A stretch of 64,000 bases of DNA from Paraflavisolibacter caeni (GTDB lineage Bacteria > Bacteroidota > Bacteroidia > Chitinophagales > Chitinophagaceae): the NCBI RefSeq assembly GCF_025628885.1, contig NZ_JAOTIF010000003.1:233348-297347 (forward strand), read 5' to 3'. Below are positions 19,912 through 28,104 of this stretch, in pieces (position 1 is the first letter of the stretch; each line of letters begins with the position of its first letter). The notes under the pieces are model-generated. The model searched no databases, was not told the DNA's origin, and worked only from the letters and a program-made list of their open reading frames with translations. A program made the translations under genes and the position numbers.

Positions 19912-19972
19912 GAGCATCAGTACACAACGTCTTGTGCATAATTGCTACCATAGAATTAGAATGGGGAGTATA

Positions 19973-20548
19973 TTATGCTCTGATGATGGTTTTCGTGCCA
20001 TCATTATTCCACTTAATGATTTGGGAAGGCAGAGACGGTGTTACATCGTCCTTGCGCCATTGTACCACATAATCTACCTGTTGGCGTACAATCTCCGTGA
20101 TTTGTGAAAAAGTTTGTGGTGTTGGTTCCCCGCTAATATTGGCCGAAGTGGAAACTAGTGGCTTATGCAATCTTTTAATGAGGTGCCTACAAAATTCATC
20201 ACGAACGATCCGAATGGCAATGGAGCCGTCCTGCGCTACCAGATTTGAAGGTAATCCTATAGCATTTTCAAAGATGATCGTTGTTGGTCTTGTTTGTTCC
20301 TGTATAAAATCGAAAACGCCTGGATCCGGAGCTGCTACGTATTGAAGGATATCCCGTTCATCTGCCACCAGTACGATCATGCTTTTGCTGTCTTCTCTTT
20401 TTTTTATTTCGAACACTTTGCGAATAGCGAATTCATTGGCTGCATCGCACCCTATGCCCCAAACAGTATCGGTAGGGTATAAAATTGTACCCCCATTGCG
20501 CAGAACCTGCAAGGCTCTTTCTACTTCCTGGTCAAAAAGTTGTTTCAT
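19973..20548 (-). CDS. tsaC: threonylcarbamoyl-AMP synthase (Sua5/YrdC/TsaC family)
   Basis: The protein has 191 residues, a single YrdC domain with no Sua5 C-terminal extension. The motif GGTILYPTDTVWGIGCDA near residues 18-35, KKREDSKSMIVLV near 50-62 and the STSANISGEPTP string near 133-144 are all present. The enzyme makes threonylcarbamoyl-AMP, the precursor of t6A37 in tRNAs that read ANN codons. It sits with miaA and cca on the same strand, so three steps of tRNA maturation are grouped here. Confidence 0.93.
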   Translation of the reverse strand: MKQLFDQEVERALQVLRNGGTILYPTDTVWGIGCDAANEFAIRKVFEIKKREDSKSMIVLVADERDILQYVAAPDPGVFDFIQEQTRPTTIIFENAIGLPSNLVAQDGSIAIRIVRDEFCRHLIKRLHKPLVSTSANISGEPTPQTFSQITEIVRQQVDYVVQWRKDDVTPSLPSQIIKWNNDGTKTIIRA

Positions 20549-20589
20549 TGTCTCATTGGCTAATCCCGTAGAGCGGGAGAGGTTAAAAT

Positions 20590-20619
20590 AATATTATGAT
20601 TCAGAATATTATGATTCAG
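20590..20619. repeat. exact 15-bp tandem duplication
   Basis: Two perfect head-to-tail copies of AATATTATGATTCAG occupy 20590-20604 and 20605-20619, between the waaF-like stop and the tsaC start. It is likely a recent slippage or small duplication in the tsaC upstream region. Confidence 0.85.
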
Positions 20620-20627
20620 TTTTCTAA

Positions 20628-21605
20628 TTAAGGGTTCAATTGTTTTACTACTTTCGAAATGATCATTTCCATATCCAATTGTTGCATACATTGGGGGACT
20701 TTGTACAACTTGCAAACATTTTTTACGCAGGGCTCACAAGATAATTTTCCAAGTCTTATACCAGTTAGCAACTTTGCATTATAAGGCGCTGTATTGGCCT
20801 CATTGCCTGCACCGAAAAGAACAATAGTATTTGTGCCTAAAGCATTTGCCAAATGTGCTGGACCAGAGTCGGTGGTCAGCATCAGTTGCGCAGAAGCTAA
20901 TAATTCAACAAGTTGGGGAAGGTTCGTTTTTCCAGCAACATTTTCTATGTTACTCTTATTTTCTAACTTGTTCAAAACTTCATCTATAAATGGTTTTTCT
21001 TTAGGCGCCCCAATCAAATAAATAGGATGTTTAATATTCTTCCGCAACAATTTGAGCTCTTCGACAGCTTTGGGCACAGTAAGTCTGCGTGAAGAAGCTT
21101 CGGAGTTGATATTGACAACAACGTATTGTTTCTTTTGAAAGTTATGGTGAAGTGAGACATTGGGAGTTATTGCTTTTTTTCCTGTAAACATTTCAAGTAA
21201 GGCAATATATTCTTCAACACGGTGCAAGTGTCCCGGCTTTGTGTATGTATGTGTCATTACCAAGCCCCGCATCTCTTTTTTAAAGCCTATTCTCTTTTTG
21301 GCACCAGAAGCCCAGCCAATAATGGCGGATGAAAAAGAATCGGGTAATGAGAAGAAAAGATCGAACTGATCCGTTTTTTGAATTTCTTTTCCAAATTTCC
21401 AAAGGCCTTTTATTCCCTTGTATTCATTTTTATTGAAAATAAACTGATGTTCAAATGAAGGAAAATATTGTAATAGGTCGTGAATTCCTTTTTTAGCAAT
21501 TACACTAATAGATGCACCAGGATAAAATTGTTGCAATTGGTGGATAAACCCTGTTGACATGACCAAATCTCCCAACCAGTTGGGCAAACGAACCAGAATC
21601 TTCAT
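20628..21605 (-). CDS. glycosyltransferase family 9 (lipopolysaccharide heptosyltransferase-like)
   Basis: The protein has 325 residues. The N-terminal motif ILVRLPNWLGDLVMSTGFI is that of ADP-heptose:LPS heptosyltransferases. The C-terminal half has LMLTTDSGPAHLANALGTNTIVLFG, the GT9 donor-site signature (about 240-264), and the late Cys-rich tail (CEPCVKNVC) common in this group. It is probably an inner-core heptosyltransferase acting at the cytoplasmic face of the membrane (waaF-like). The exact sugar and acceptor are inferred. It diverges from dapD. Confidence 0.88.
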   Translation of the reverse strand: MKILVRLPNWLGDLVMSTGFIHQLQQFYPGASISVIAKKGIHDLLQYFPSFEHQFIFNKNEYKGIKGLWKFGKEIQKTDQFDLFFSLPDSFSSAIIGWASGAKKRIGFKKEMRGLVMTHTYTKPGHLHRVEEYIALLEMFTGKKAITPNVSLHHNFQKKQYVVVNINSEASSRRLTVPKAVEELKLLRKNIKHPIYLIGAPKEKPFIDEVLNKLENKSNIENVAGKTNLPQLVELLASAQLMLTTDSGPAHLANALGTNTIVLFGAGNEANTAPYNAKLLTGIRLGKLSCEPCVKNVCKLYKVPQCMQQLDMEMIISKVVKQLNP

Positions 21606-21636
21606 GCAAAAAATTGAGGTGGCAAATTGTGTAAAG

Positions 21637-21666
21637 TTGCGCTATTTTCAAATTCTGCTATGTTTG
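21637..21666 (+). promoter_or_regulatory. Bacteroidota-type promoter for dapD
   Basis: TTG at 21637-21639 is followed by exactly 19 bp and then TATGTTTG at 21659-21666. This matches the Bacteroidota sigma-A consensus (TTTG-N19-TAnnTTTG). The dapD ATG is at 21702, giving a leader of about 30 nt. Confidence 0.8.
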
Positions 21667-21701
21667 CAGCGCAAAAACTTCACATTAAACTATAAACAAC
21701 A

Positions 21702-22514
21702 ATGAAAGTACGTGAGTCTATTGAACAGGTATGGCAAAACAGGGAGCTGTTATCACAAAAGAATTTCCAGGATGATATTCGTTCTGTAATTGATCTGGTA
21801 GACAAAGGCCAATTACGTGTGGCAGAACCTACAGAAAATGGCTGGCAAGTGAATGAATGGGTAAAACAGGCCATCCTGCTTTATTTTGGCATTCAGCCTA
21901 TGCAAACATGGAATGTAGAGCCTTTTGAGTTCTATGACAAAATGCTTTTGAAGAAGAATTATAAAGAAATCGGTGTGCGCGCTGTTCCTCATGCCGTTGC
22001 TCGTTATGGTGCCTTCCTGGCAAAAAATGTGGTATTGATGCCGTCTTATGTGAATATTGGCGCATATGTGGACGAAGGAACTATGGTTGATACTTGGGCA
22101 ACAGTTGGTAGCTGTGCACAAATTGGAAAAAATGTGCATTTGAGTGGTGGCGTAGGTATTGGTGGCGTTTTAGAACCTTTGCAGGCTTCTCCTGTTATCA
22201 TTGAGGATGGATGCTTTTTAGGGTCCCGTTCTATTGTTGTAGAAGGTGTTCGGGTTGAAAAAGAAGCTGTATTGGGTGCAAACGTCGTTTTGACCCAATC
22301 TACTAAAATTATTGATGTAAGTGGTAGTGAGCCTAAGGAATACAAAGGTGTAGTTCCTGCACGTAGTGTTGTAATTCCGGGTAGCTATCCGAAAAAATTC
22401 CCTGCTGGCGAGTACAATGTAAACTGTGCCCTGATCATTGGACAACGCAAGCCTAGTACAGATTTAAAAACAAGCTTGAATGATGCACTGAGAGATTTTA
22501 ATGTCGCAGTATAA
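21702..22514 (+). CDS. dapD: 2,3,4,5-tetrahydropyridine-2,6-dicarboxylate N-succinyltransferase
   Basis: The protein has 270 residues. It transfers succinyl from succinyl-CoA to tetrahydrodipicolinate in the succinylase branch of lysine/diaminopimelate synthesis. The left-handed beta-helix repeat region spans about residues 100-235. It has the DapD strings GTMVDTWATVGSCAQIG, GGVGIGGVLEPLQA and EDGCFLGSRS. The N-terminal helical domain and C-terminal extension are complete. A consensus promoter precedes it and a strong terminator follows. Confidence 0.96.
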   Translation: MKVRESIEQVWQNRELLSQKNFQDDIRSVIDLVDKGQLRVAEPTENGWQVNEWVKQAILLYFGIQPMQTWNVEPFEFYDKMLLKKNYKEIGVRAVPHAVARYGAFLAKNVVLMPSYVNIGAYVDEGTMVDTWATVGSCAQIGKNVHLSGGVGIGGVLEPLQASPVIIEDGCFLGSRSIVVEGVRVEKEAVLGANVVLTQSTKIIDVSGSEPKEYKGVVPARSVVIPGSYPKKFPAGEYNVNCALIIGQRKPSTDLKTSLNDALRDFNVAV

Positions 22515-22537
22515 TCAGTAAGACAAATGATTTGATT

Positions 22538-22583
22538 GACGAATAAGTTGGGGCTGTAAAGGCCTTACTTATTCGTCTTTTTT
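22538..22583 (+). terminator. intrinsic terminator after dapD
   Basis: A perfect 10-bp stem (GACGAATAAG at 22538-22547, CTTATTCGTC at 22568-22577) is followed by a run of T residues. It lies 24 bp after the dapD stop. Confidence 0.9.
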
Positions 22584-22798
22584 ATGGTGTACTGTCCCTG
22601 GCAATTTTTAAAGTATCTGGCCGAGTTGTAACCCGGCTACAGGCAGTTAAGATCAAAGAAATGATGGCTGTTATGAATAAACTTTTCATACTGGTCTGAA
22701 TTGATATAAGTTTTATTTATCCAATAAAGTGCCGGTATGATGTGATGGCATAATTCTTTCATCTTTTATTGCTATTGGTCAACTTTAAAATTTTGATT

Positions 22799-23029
22799 AT
22801 GCAGGATCACAAGAAAGAAAATACTGGTGAAAAAGATAAATCCCAACAAATTGGGCAAGATCGCCCTACACAGGAAAGTTATGGTCCCTTTGAACCAATT
22901 AAAATTGATCGACAGGAAGGAAATATGAACCATGGAACTTTAGGCGGAAATTTTGGAGAGGATGCTGCAACCAAAGCTGATGATCAGTTAATGAATGATC
23001 ATACGGATGAGCCTTTTAGTCCACCTTAA
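22799..23029 (+). CDS. small hydrophilic protein, unknown
   Basis: The ORF has 76 codons from an ATG at 22799 (a TTG at 22769 would add 10 residues). The protein is highly charged, with no hydrophobic segment, rich in Asp, Glu, Lys, Gln and Asn, and probably disordered. It lies between the dapD terminator and a very strong hairpin at 23111-23145, so it appears to have its own transcription unit. I recognise no family. Its isolation and defined borders are the main reasons to accept it as a gene. Confidence 0.5.
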   Translation: MQDHKKENTGEKDKSQQIGQDRPTQESYGPFEPIKIDRQEGNMNHGTLGGNFGEDAATKADDQLMNDHTDEPFSPP

Positions 23030-23110
23030 TAATTCCATCTTAATAATAATATCACATAGGTGTGGGGTTAGAAGCACTGAGTTAAATTATATAATTTATA
23101 AGATAATCAG

Positions 23111-23145
23111 TAAATAAGCCCCCGCAATACGCGGGGGCTTATTTA
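23111..23145. terminator. perfect 15-bp hairpin, bidirectional terminator
   Basis: The arms 23111-23125 and 23131-23145 are perfect reverse complements with a GC-rich core (GCCCCCGC / GCGGGGGC) and A/T-rich feet around a 5-nt loop. The AT feet supply a weak U-tract in both directions. It can end the small plus-strand gene and any minus-strand transcript coming from the ABC permease or the 30-codon ORF. Confidence 0.85.
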
Positions 23146-23195
23146 CATCAATTGGAAAATGGATTGTTCCTTTATTAAAAACTTAAGGTCTATAA

Positions 23196-23288
23196 TTATC
23201 GTTTTTGCTGTTGGTTTTTCTTAGGAACAGGTACTAAAGCTGGTTTTTTCAATCCCAACAAAATCGCTATAAAATCTCTCAGTCTCAT
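23196..23288 (-). CDS. possible 30-residue basic peptide
   Basis: An ATG at 23288 opens a 30-codon frame on the minus strand ending at 23196. The first half is hydrophobic and amphipathic (DFIAILLGL). The second half is basic and Pro/Gln-rich (KKPALVPVPKK). It lies 134 bp downstream of the ABC permease stop and before a strong terminator. There is no homology I can name, and an ORF this short could be chance. The clean hydrophobic-then-basic layout makes it worth listing. Confidence 0.3.
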   Translation of the reverse strand: MRLRDFIAILLGLKKPALVPVPKKNQQQKR

Positions 23289-23421
23289 AGTATTATTTTA
23301 GTTATTAAAGTTTGATCAATCTGCGGTTATAGGGGTAACCACTCGTTGAAAACTAAATTACGGAATTAACGTTGAGTTTTATGTTAAAGACAAAAGAAGT
23401 ATGGATTTTAACAAAGAAGAC

Positions 23422-25962
23422 TTAAGTTTCTTGTCTTAATACTTCTAAAGGCGGTTTTATGAATACACTGCGGCTATTGGTTAGGCCTATGATTACTGTG
23501 AGACAACAAACCACTATAAAAACGACAAATATGGGTAATAATTGAGGCGTAAAGGTTGTTTCAAAAGTGTAATGAGCTAAGGCCCAGCTTGCTGCAAGTG
23601 ATAAAACGATGCCTGTTGCTGCAGCCAGTGCACCTAAAAAGAAATATTCAAGGGCTGTAATAACCAGGATTTGCTTACGGCTGGCACCTAAAGTGCGCAA
23701 TAAAACACTTTCCTGCATCCGTTGGTACTTACTGATGAGAACCGAAGCTATTAAAACTACTAACCCGGTGAAAATGCTAAATCCCGCCATGAACCGTATG
23801 ACAAATCCAATTTTGTCCAGTATTTCATCAAGAATATTGAGTACAAGGCCCAAATCGATTATTGAAACGTTTGGAAACTGGCGCACCATTGCCTGTTGGA
23901 AGCGGGCTGAAGCCTGAGGGGATTGTACACGGGTAAGGAGGACATGAAACTGCGGAGCTTCTTCCAGCACCCCTTTGGGGAATACTACCAGGAAATTGGT
24001 TTGGATTCGGTTCCAGTCAACTTCTCTAAGGCTTCCTACAATAGTAGAGATCAATGCTCCCTGCACATTAAAAGTCATCGTATCACCAATTTTTATTTTA
24101 TTTCGTCGGGCGAAATTTTGCTCGAGAGAAATAGGAATGGTAGCGCTTTTGGAAGTTCCTGCCCATTTACCTCCAACTATTTTTTCTGAGCTGATCAGTG
24201 AATCGCGGAATGTAACGCGGTATTCACGAATAAAGATTCTGCGCGGAAGATCCAGGGTTGTGTCCTTTAATAGTTGTGCATCGGTAACACCATTAACAGC
24301 TTCCAATCGCATATTGACAATAGGTACACTTTGGAGTACCGGAAGTCCAAAGGAATGTGTTAATTGCTCAACTTTTTCTTTTTGTTTTGGCTGTATGTCG
24401 AATAAAACAAAGTTAGGTTGATTGCCACTTGCAGATAATTGTACCCTATTGAGTAAAATTCCTTGAACTAAAAACAAGGTACAGATGAAAGCCGTTCCCA
24501 ATCCGATAGAAACCAGCAAAATAGTTGTTTGGTTATTAGGTCGTTGTAAGTTTGCCAGGCCTTGGCGCCATAAATAACTCCATGATACTGGAAAAAAACG
24601 GCGAACCATCCAAATGAGGATAACAGCTATTGCGGTAAGTATCAGGAAAGATGTCAGTAGACCTGCTGTAAAAAAGAATGTTTCTGCCCAGTTCTTTAAC
24701 TGCAGGTAAGTAAAACCTATAACAAATAGCAGGATCAGGCCATAGACCATCCACTTCAAAACATCTTTCTGCAAGCTATGATGTTCAAAAGAAAGACGAA
24801 GGGTATGCAATGGAGATATTTTACGGATCGATATCAATGGGCTGAGGGCAAACAGGACAGAAATAATCAGTCCTAAAGCAATGCCTTGTCCGATAGCACT
24901 CCATGAAATTTGGGTAGTCAGCGAAATGGGGAGAAAGTCCTGGAAAACTGTAGGCAGGAATCTTTGAATGATACTCCCTAATAGAGCACCAACCAGCGAG
25001 CCTAACAATCCGATGCCTATGATCTGGATAAGGTAGATCAGAATTGCTTGTAAAGCACTTGTCCCGAGGCAACGCAGAATTGCAATTGCAGCAACCTTTT
25101 CACGCACGTAAATATGTATGGCACTAGCCACACCAACACATCCCAGTAACAAGGCTATGAAGCCAACAAGTGCCAGAAAATCTGCGAGGTCCTTGAAAGC
25201 CCGGCTGGTGTCTTCTTTCTGACTTTGGATGGTATCATAGTTCAGGCCTTCTGCTTCCAGTTGAGGTTCAAGCTTTTTTACTACCTGCTCTATATTGACT
25301 TTGTGGTCATATTTAAAATAATGACGGTAGGTAATGCGGCTGCCTTTTTGAGACAACCCGGTCTGATCCAAATAGTGAAGTGGAATATATACAGGTGGAG
25401 AAACGGAGGTTGAAAAGCCTGTTTGTCCCGGCATCTTTAGAAGTGTACCTGCAATAGCAAATGAGAGGCTCCCCAACTTAATGGAATCGCCAACCTTTAC
25501 GCCAAATTGAAGCATAAGCGATTGATCAACCAAAGCCGCTCTGGCATTACGGAATGTTTTATGGGCTGTGGCAGGTTGGGTTTCCAATTTGCCGTAATAA
25601 GGAAAATCACCTTCTAATGCCCGTACCTGTACCAATCTTACTCCATTGGTCTTAGGAAATAAAGCCATGGAGACAAAGCTTCGTTCCTCGGACCTGCGGT
25701 CGCCTAGAGATGCAAACAGGTTTTGAGCTTTTGGTGTGGGGCGGTTATTGCCTGAAATCTCTAGATCTGCTCCAATTAATTCTGCGGCCTGGTTGTCAAT
25801 TTCCTGCTGCATATTATCTCCCAGTGAATAAATGGCAACTAAGGCTGCTATGCCCAGGATAATTGAAGATATAAACAGTAATAATCTTGATCGGTTTCGG
25901 CGACTGTCACGCCACGCCATGCGTATGAGCCAGGAAAGATGTAAAGAGGAGTTGGGTTTCAT
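23422..25962 (-). CDS. ybbP: ABC exporter permease, YbbP-like (two FtsX domains)
   Basis: The protein has 846 residues. It has an N-terminal membrane helix (about 26-48), a large periplasmic domain and a cluster of three helices around 265-370. A central membrane region follows (about 400-460 and 480-500), then a second periplasmic domain and three C-terminal helices (about 720-835). This ten-helix, double-FtsX layout matches E. coli YbbP. The gene follows an ATPase gene of the matching family, and a TesA-type esterase is divergent, which reproduces the YbbA-YbbP-TesA gene group. The likely role is moving hydrophobic compounds out of the inner membrane toward the esterase. Confidence 0.85.
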   Translation of the reverse strand: MKPNSSLHLSWLIRMAWRDSRRNRSRLLLFISSIILGIAALVAIYSLGDNMQQEIDNQAAELIGADLEISGNNRPTPKAQNLFASLGDRRSEERSFVSMALFPKTNGVRLVQVRALEGDFPYYGKLETQPATAHKTFRNARAALVDQSLMLQFGVKVGDSIKLGSLSFAIAGTLLKMPGQTGFSTSVSPPVYIPLHYLDQTGLSQKGSRITYRHYFKYDHKVNIEQVVKKLEPQLEAEGLNYDTIQSQKEDTSRAFKDLADFLALVGFIALLLGCVGVASAIHIYVREKVAAIAILRCLGTSALQAILIYLIQIIGIGLLGSLVGALLGSIIQRFLPTVFQDFLPISLTTQISWSAIGQGIALGLIISVLFALSPLISIRKISPLHTLRLSFEHHSLQKDVLKWMVYGLILLFVIGFTYLQLKNWAETFFFTAGLLTSFLILTAIAVILIWMVRRFFPVSWSYLWRQGLANLQRPNNQTTILLVSIGLGTAFICTLFLVQGILLNRVQLSASGNQPNFVLFDIQPKQKEKVEQLTHSFGLPVLQSVPIVNMRLEAVNGVTDAQLLKDTTLDLPRRIFIREYRVTFRDSLISSEKIVGGKWAGTSKSATIPISLEQNFARRNKIKIGDTMTFNVQGALISTIVGSLREVDWNRIQTNFLVVFPKGVLEEAPQFHVLLTRVQSPQASARFQQAMVRQFPNVSIIDLGLVLNILDEILDKIGFVIRFMAGFSIFTGLVVLIASVLISKYQRMQESVLLRTLGASRKQILVITALEYFFLGALAAATGIVLSLAASWALAHYTFETTFTPQLLPIFVVFIVVCCLTVIIGLTNSRSVFIKPPLEVLRQET

Positions 25963-25988
25963 GGTGAAAATGAAATGGTGAATTGGCT

Positions 25989-26714
25989 TTAATTAAATTT
26001 CCTGAAGGAACCTGCTGCAGAGGCCTGGAATACATCGGTGTTTTCATCAGAAATTAATTTACCTCCTTTCAGGCGAATGATACGTCTGGTTTTGGAGGCT
26101 AATTCAAGGTCATGGGTTACAAGAACCAAAGTGGTTCCTGCTTGTTTGTTAATTTCAAAGATCAATTCGATAACCTTTTCACTGGTTTCAGCATCGAGAT
26201 TGCCAGTAGGCTCATCTGCAAAGAGAATACGTGGCCTGTTAGAAAATGCCCTTGCAAGGGAAACTCGTTGCTGTTCGCCTCCACTTAACTGAACAGGGTA
26301 ATGATGACTGCGTTCTGCAAGCCCCACCCTGCCTAACAGGTCCATTGCACGTGCCTTAATGTTTTTTTCGCCCCTTAATTCCATCGGGACCATTACATTT
26401 TCCAATGCAGTTAAGGTGGGCAATAATTGGAAGTTTTGAAAAATGAAGCCTACATATTGATTGCGTATCTGTGCCCGCTGATCTTCATTTAAATGATCTA
26501 AGCGGATGTTCTCTAATTCAACAGTGCCGCTGCTAGCACGGTCCAGGCCGGCACAAAGACCAAGCAATGTCGTTTTCCCACTGCCCGATGGTCCGACTAT
26601 TGACATGGTAGATCCATGTTCAACAGAGAATGTAATGTTGTCTAGTACGGTTAGGGTATGTTCTCCGCTCTGGTAAGTTTTGCTGACATTTCGTATGTTA
26701 AGAATCGGTTCCAT
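25989..26714 (-). CDS. ybbA: ABC transporter ATP-binding protein, YbbA/LolD-like
   Basis: The protein has 241 residues with Walker A GPSGSGKTT (about 40-48), Q-loop FIFQNFQLLP, signature LSGGEQQRVSLARA, Walker B ILFADEPTGNLD and the switch His in LVTHD. It has the compact form of the MacB/LolD/YbbA subfamily. It lies 26 bp upstream of the permease gene on the same strand, so the two probably form one exporter. A palindrome lies just upstream in the divergent region. Confidence 0.92.
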   Translation of the reverse strand: MEPILNIRNVSKTYQSGEHTLTVLDNITFSVEHGSTMSIVGPSGSGKTTLLGLCAGLDRASSGTVELENIRLDHLNEDQRAQIRNQYVGFIFQNFQLLPTLTALENVMVPMELRGEKNIKARAMDLLGRVGLAERSHHYPVQLSGGEQQRVSLARAFSNRPRILFADEPTGNLDAETSEKVIELIFEINKQAGTTLVLVTHDLELASKTRRIIRLKGGKLISDENTDVFQASAAGSFRKFN

Positions 26715-26722
26715 TGTTGCTG

Positions 26723-26756
26723 TTGTTCTGCTAAAAATACTTTTTTAGTAGAACAA
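26723..26756. promoter_or_regulatory. 15-bp palindrome in the ybbA/tesA divergent region
   Basis: The arms 26723-26737 and 26742-26756 are reverse complements with one mismatch. The palindrome fills most of the 88-bp space between the divergent starts at 26714 and 26803. The placement suggests an operator that controls both directions. A small terminator-like hairpin is an alternative, but no gene ends here. Confidence 0.6.
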
Positions 26757-26802
26757 TAAATGTTGCAGGAATGTTTATATCTTTTTGGTAAAAGCTGACA
26801 GT

Positions 26803-27477
26803 ATGTATAAGATCAATGTATTAGGGCTTTTTTTTATGTGGTTGGTGATGGCTGCTTCATGTGGGGGTAAGGAAAAGACTGCCAGTGAATCAAAGAAAAC
26901 AGTCCCGGTATCAATAGGAAGTAGTAATCTAAAAACGATTCTGTTTTTTGGGAATAGTCTTACGGCTGGTTATGGCGTAGAGCCTTCACAGTCTTTTCCT
27001 GCACTCATTCAAGATAAAATTGATTCTTTGCAGCTTTCATATAAGGTGATTAATGCTGGCGTGAGCGGGGAAACATCTGCTGGTGGAAATAGTCGGATTG
27101 ACTGGATTTTAAAACAGCCTGTAGATGTATTTGTTCTGGAGCTGGGAGCCAATGATGGACTAAGGGGGGTGCCGGTAGATGAAACCCAAAGAAATCTCCA
27201 ATCTATCATTGATAAAGTGAAAGCAAAATATCCTGATGCCAAACTGGTGTTGGCTGGCATGCAGGTGCCACCCAACATGGGGCAAAAATATGCTTCTGAT
27301 TTCCAGTCTATTTTTCCTGTTTTGGCAAAGAAAAATGGAATGGCTCTGATTCCATTTTTACTGGAAAAGGTAGGAGGGGAAGCAAAACTGAATCAGGAAG
27401 ATGGTATACACCCTTCTCCTGAAGGCCACAGAATTTTGGCGGAGAATGTTTGGAGCGTATTGGAAAAGGAATTATGA
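26803..27477 (+). CDS. tesA: TesA-like SGNH lysophospholipase/arylesterase, lipoprotein
   Basis: From the ATG at 26803 the protein has 224 residues. The lipoprotein signal ends at Cys in MAASC. The SGNH residues are all visible: catalytic Ser52 in FFGNSLTAGYG, the Gly block in NAGVSGETSAGG, Asn in LGANDGLRG, and Asp200/His203 in DGIHPSPEGH. This is the E. coli TesA pattern. TesA itself is a soluble periplasmic enzyme, so the lipid anchor here is a difference. It is divergent from the YbbAP-like exporter and probably hydrolyses lipids or esters that it delivers. Confidence 0.9.
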   Translation: MYKINVLGLFFMWLVMAASCGGKEKTASESKKTVPVSIGSSNLKTILFFGNSLTAGYGVEPSQSFPALIQDKIDSLQLSYKVINAGVSGETSAGGNSRIDWILKQPVDVFVLELGANDGLRGVPVDETQRNLQSIIDKVKAKYPDAKLVLAGMQVPPNMGQKYASDFQSIFPVLAKKNGMALIPFLLEKVGGEAKLNQEDGIHPSPEGHRILAENVWSVLEKEL

Positions 27478-27516
27478 GCGTGATGAAACTCGGCAAATGA
27501 CTGGTAAGTTGTCAGG

Positions 27517-27894
27517 TTATTTTTTCTGAGATTTTCTATCCCTGATATTGAGCCACAAGCTCATTGCCAGGCTGATGATGAAACCTATCAGGGTGACAGT
27601 TTCAACCAGATGTTCATTAAATTCAATACCAGTAAGCTTGAATAACAGGAAACGTATATAAGATCCTTGCTGGTCATGGTATCCTAATATTTCTCTTACT
27701 TTATAGTGCCAGTCAGTACATAGGCAATAACCCCAGCCATACCAGATTCCTAAAACAAACCAGGAGAAAGCTGTTAAAATAAGTGTGAAAAGATTCCACT
27801 TCCGGGTAGCTGGAAATATCCAGCCTGATAAATTGAACAGGGTGAGTAGGGTATGAAATATAAAGAAGAAGGAATTAAGGAAATAATACCACAT
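27517..27894 (-). CDS. DUF2784-like small membrane protein
   Basis: The protein has 125 residues with four hydrophobic segments (about 5-24, 34-52, 75-95 and 98-115). It has the DUF2784-type string WYGWGYCLCTDWHYKVREILGY in the middle. The function is unknown. It converges on the tesA-like gene with a 39-bp gap. Confidence 0.8.
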   Translation of the reverse strand: MWYYFLNSFFFIFHTLLTLFNLSGWIFPATRKWNLFTLILTAFSWFVLGIWYGWGYCLCTDWHYKVREILGYHDQQGSYIRFLLFKLTGIEFNEHLVETVTLIGFIISLAMSLWLNIRDRKSQKK

Positions 27895-28104
27895 CTGGGG
27901 TGGGTTGAAATTTTTATTTTTCTAAAATACAACTTGCATTTTTAGGAAGGAAGGTCCCATGGCGGGATGGGGAATTAGGCTCTGGAAAAAAAACTTTTAA
28001 AATTTGCATTCTGGAATAGGGGTAAAAAACAGTTGTGTTGTTATCATAGAAAAGACCAATTGGCGGAAGCTGTTTTTCAAATACCGGTGTTCCAGGCATT
28101 CAGG

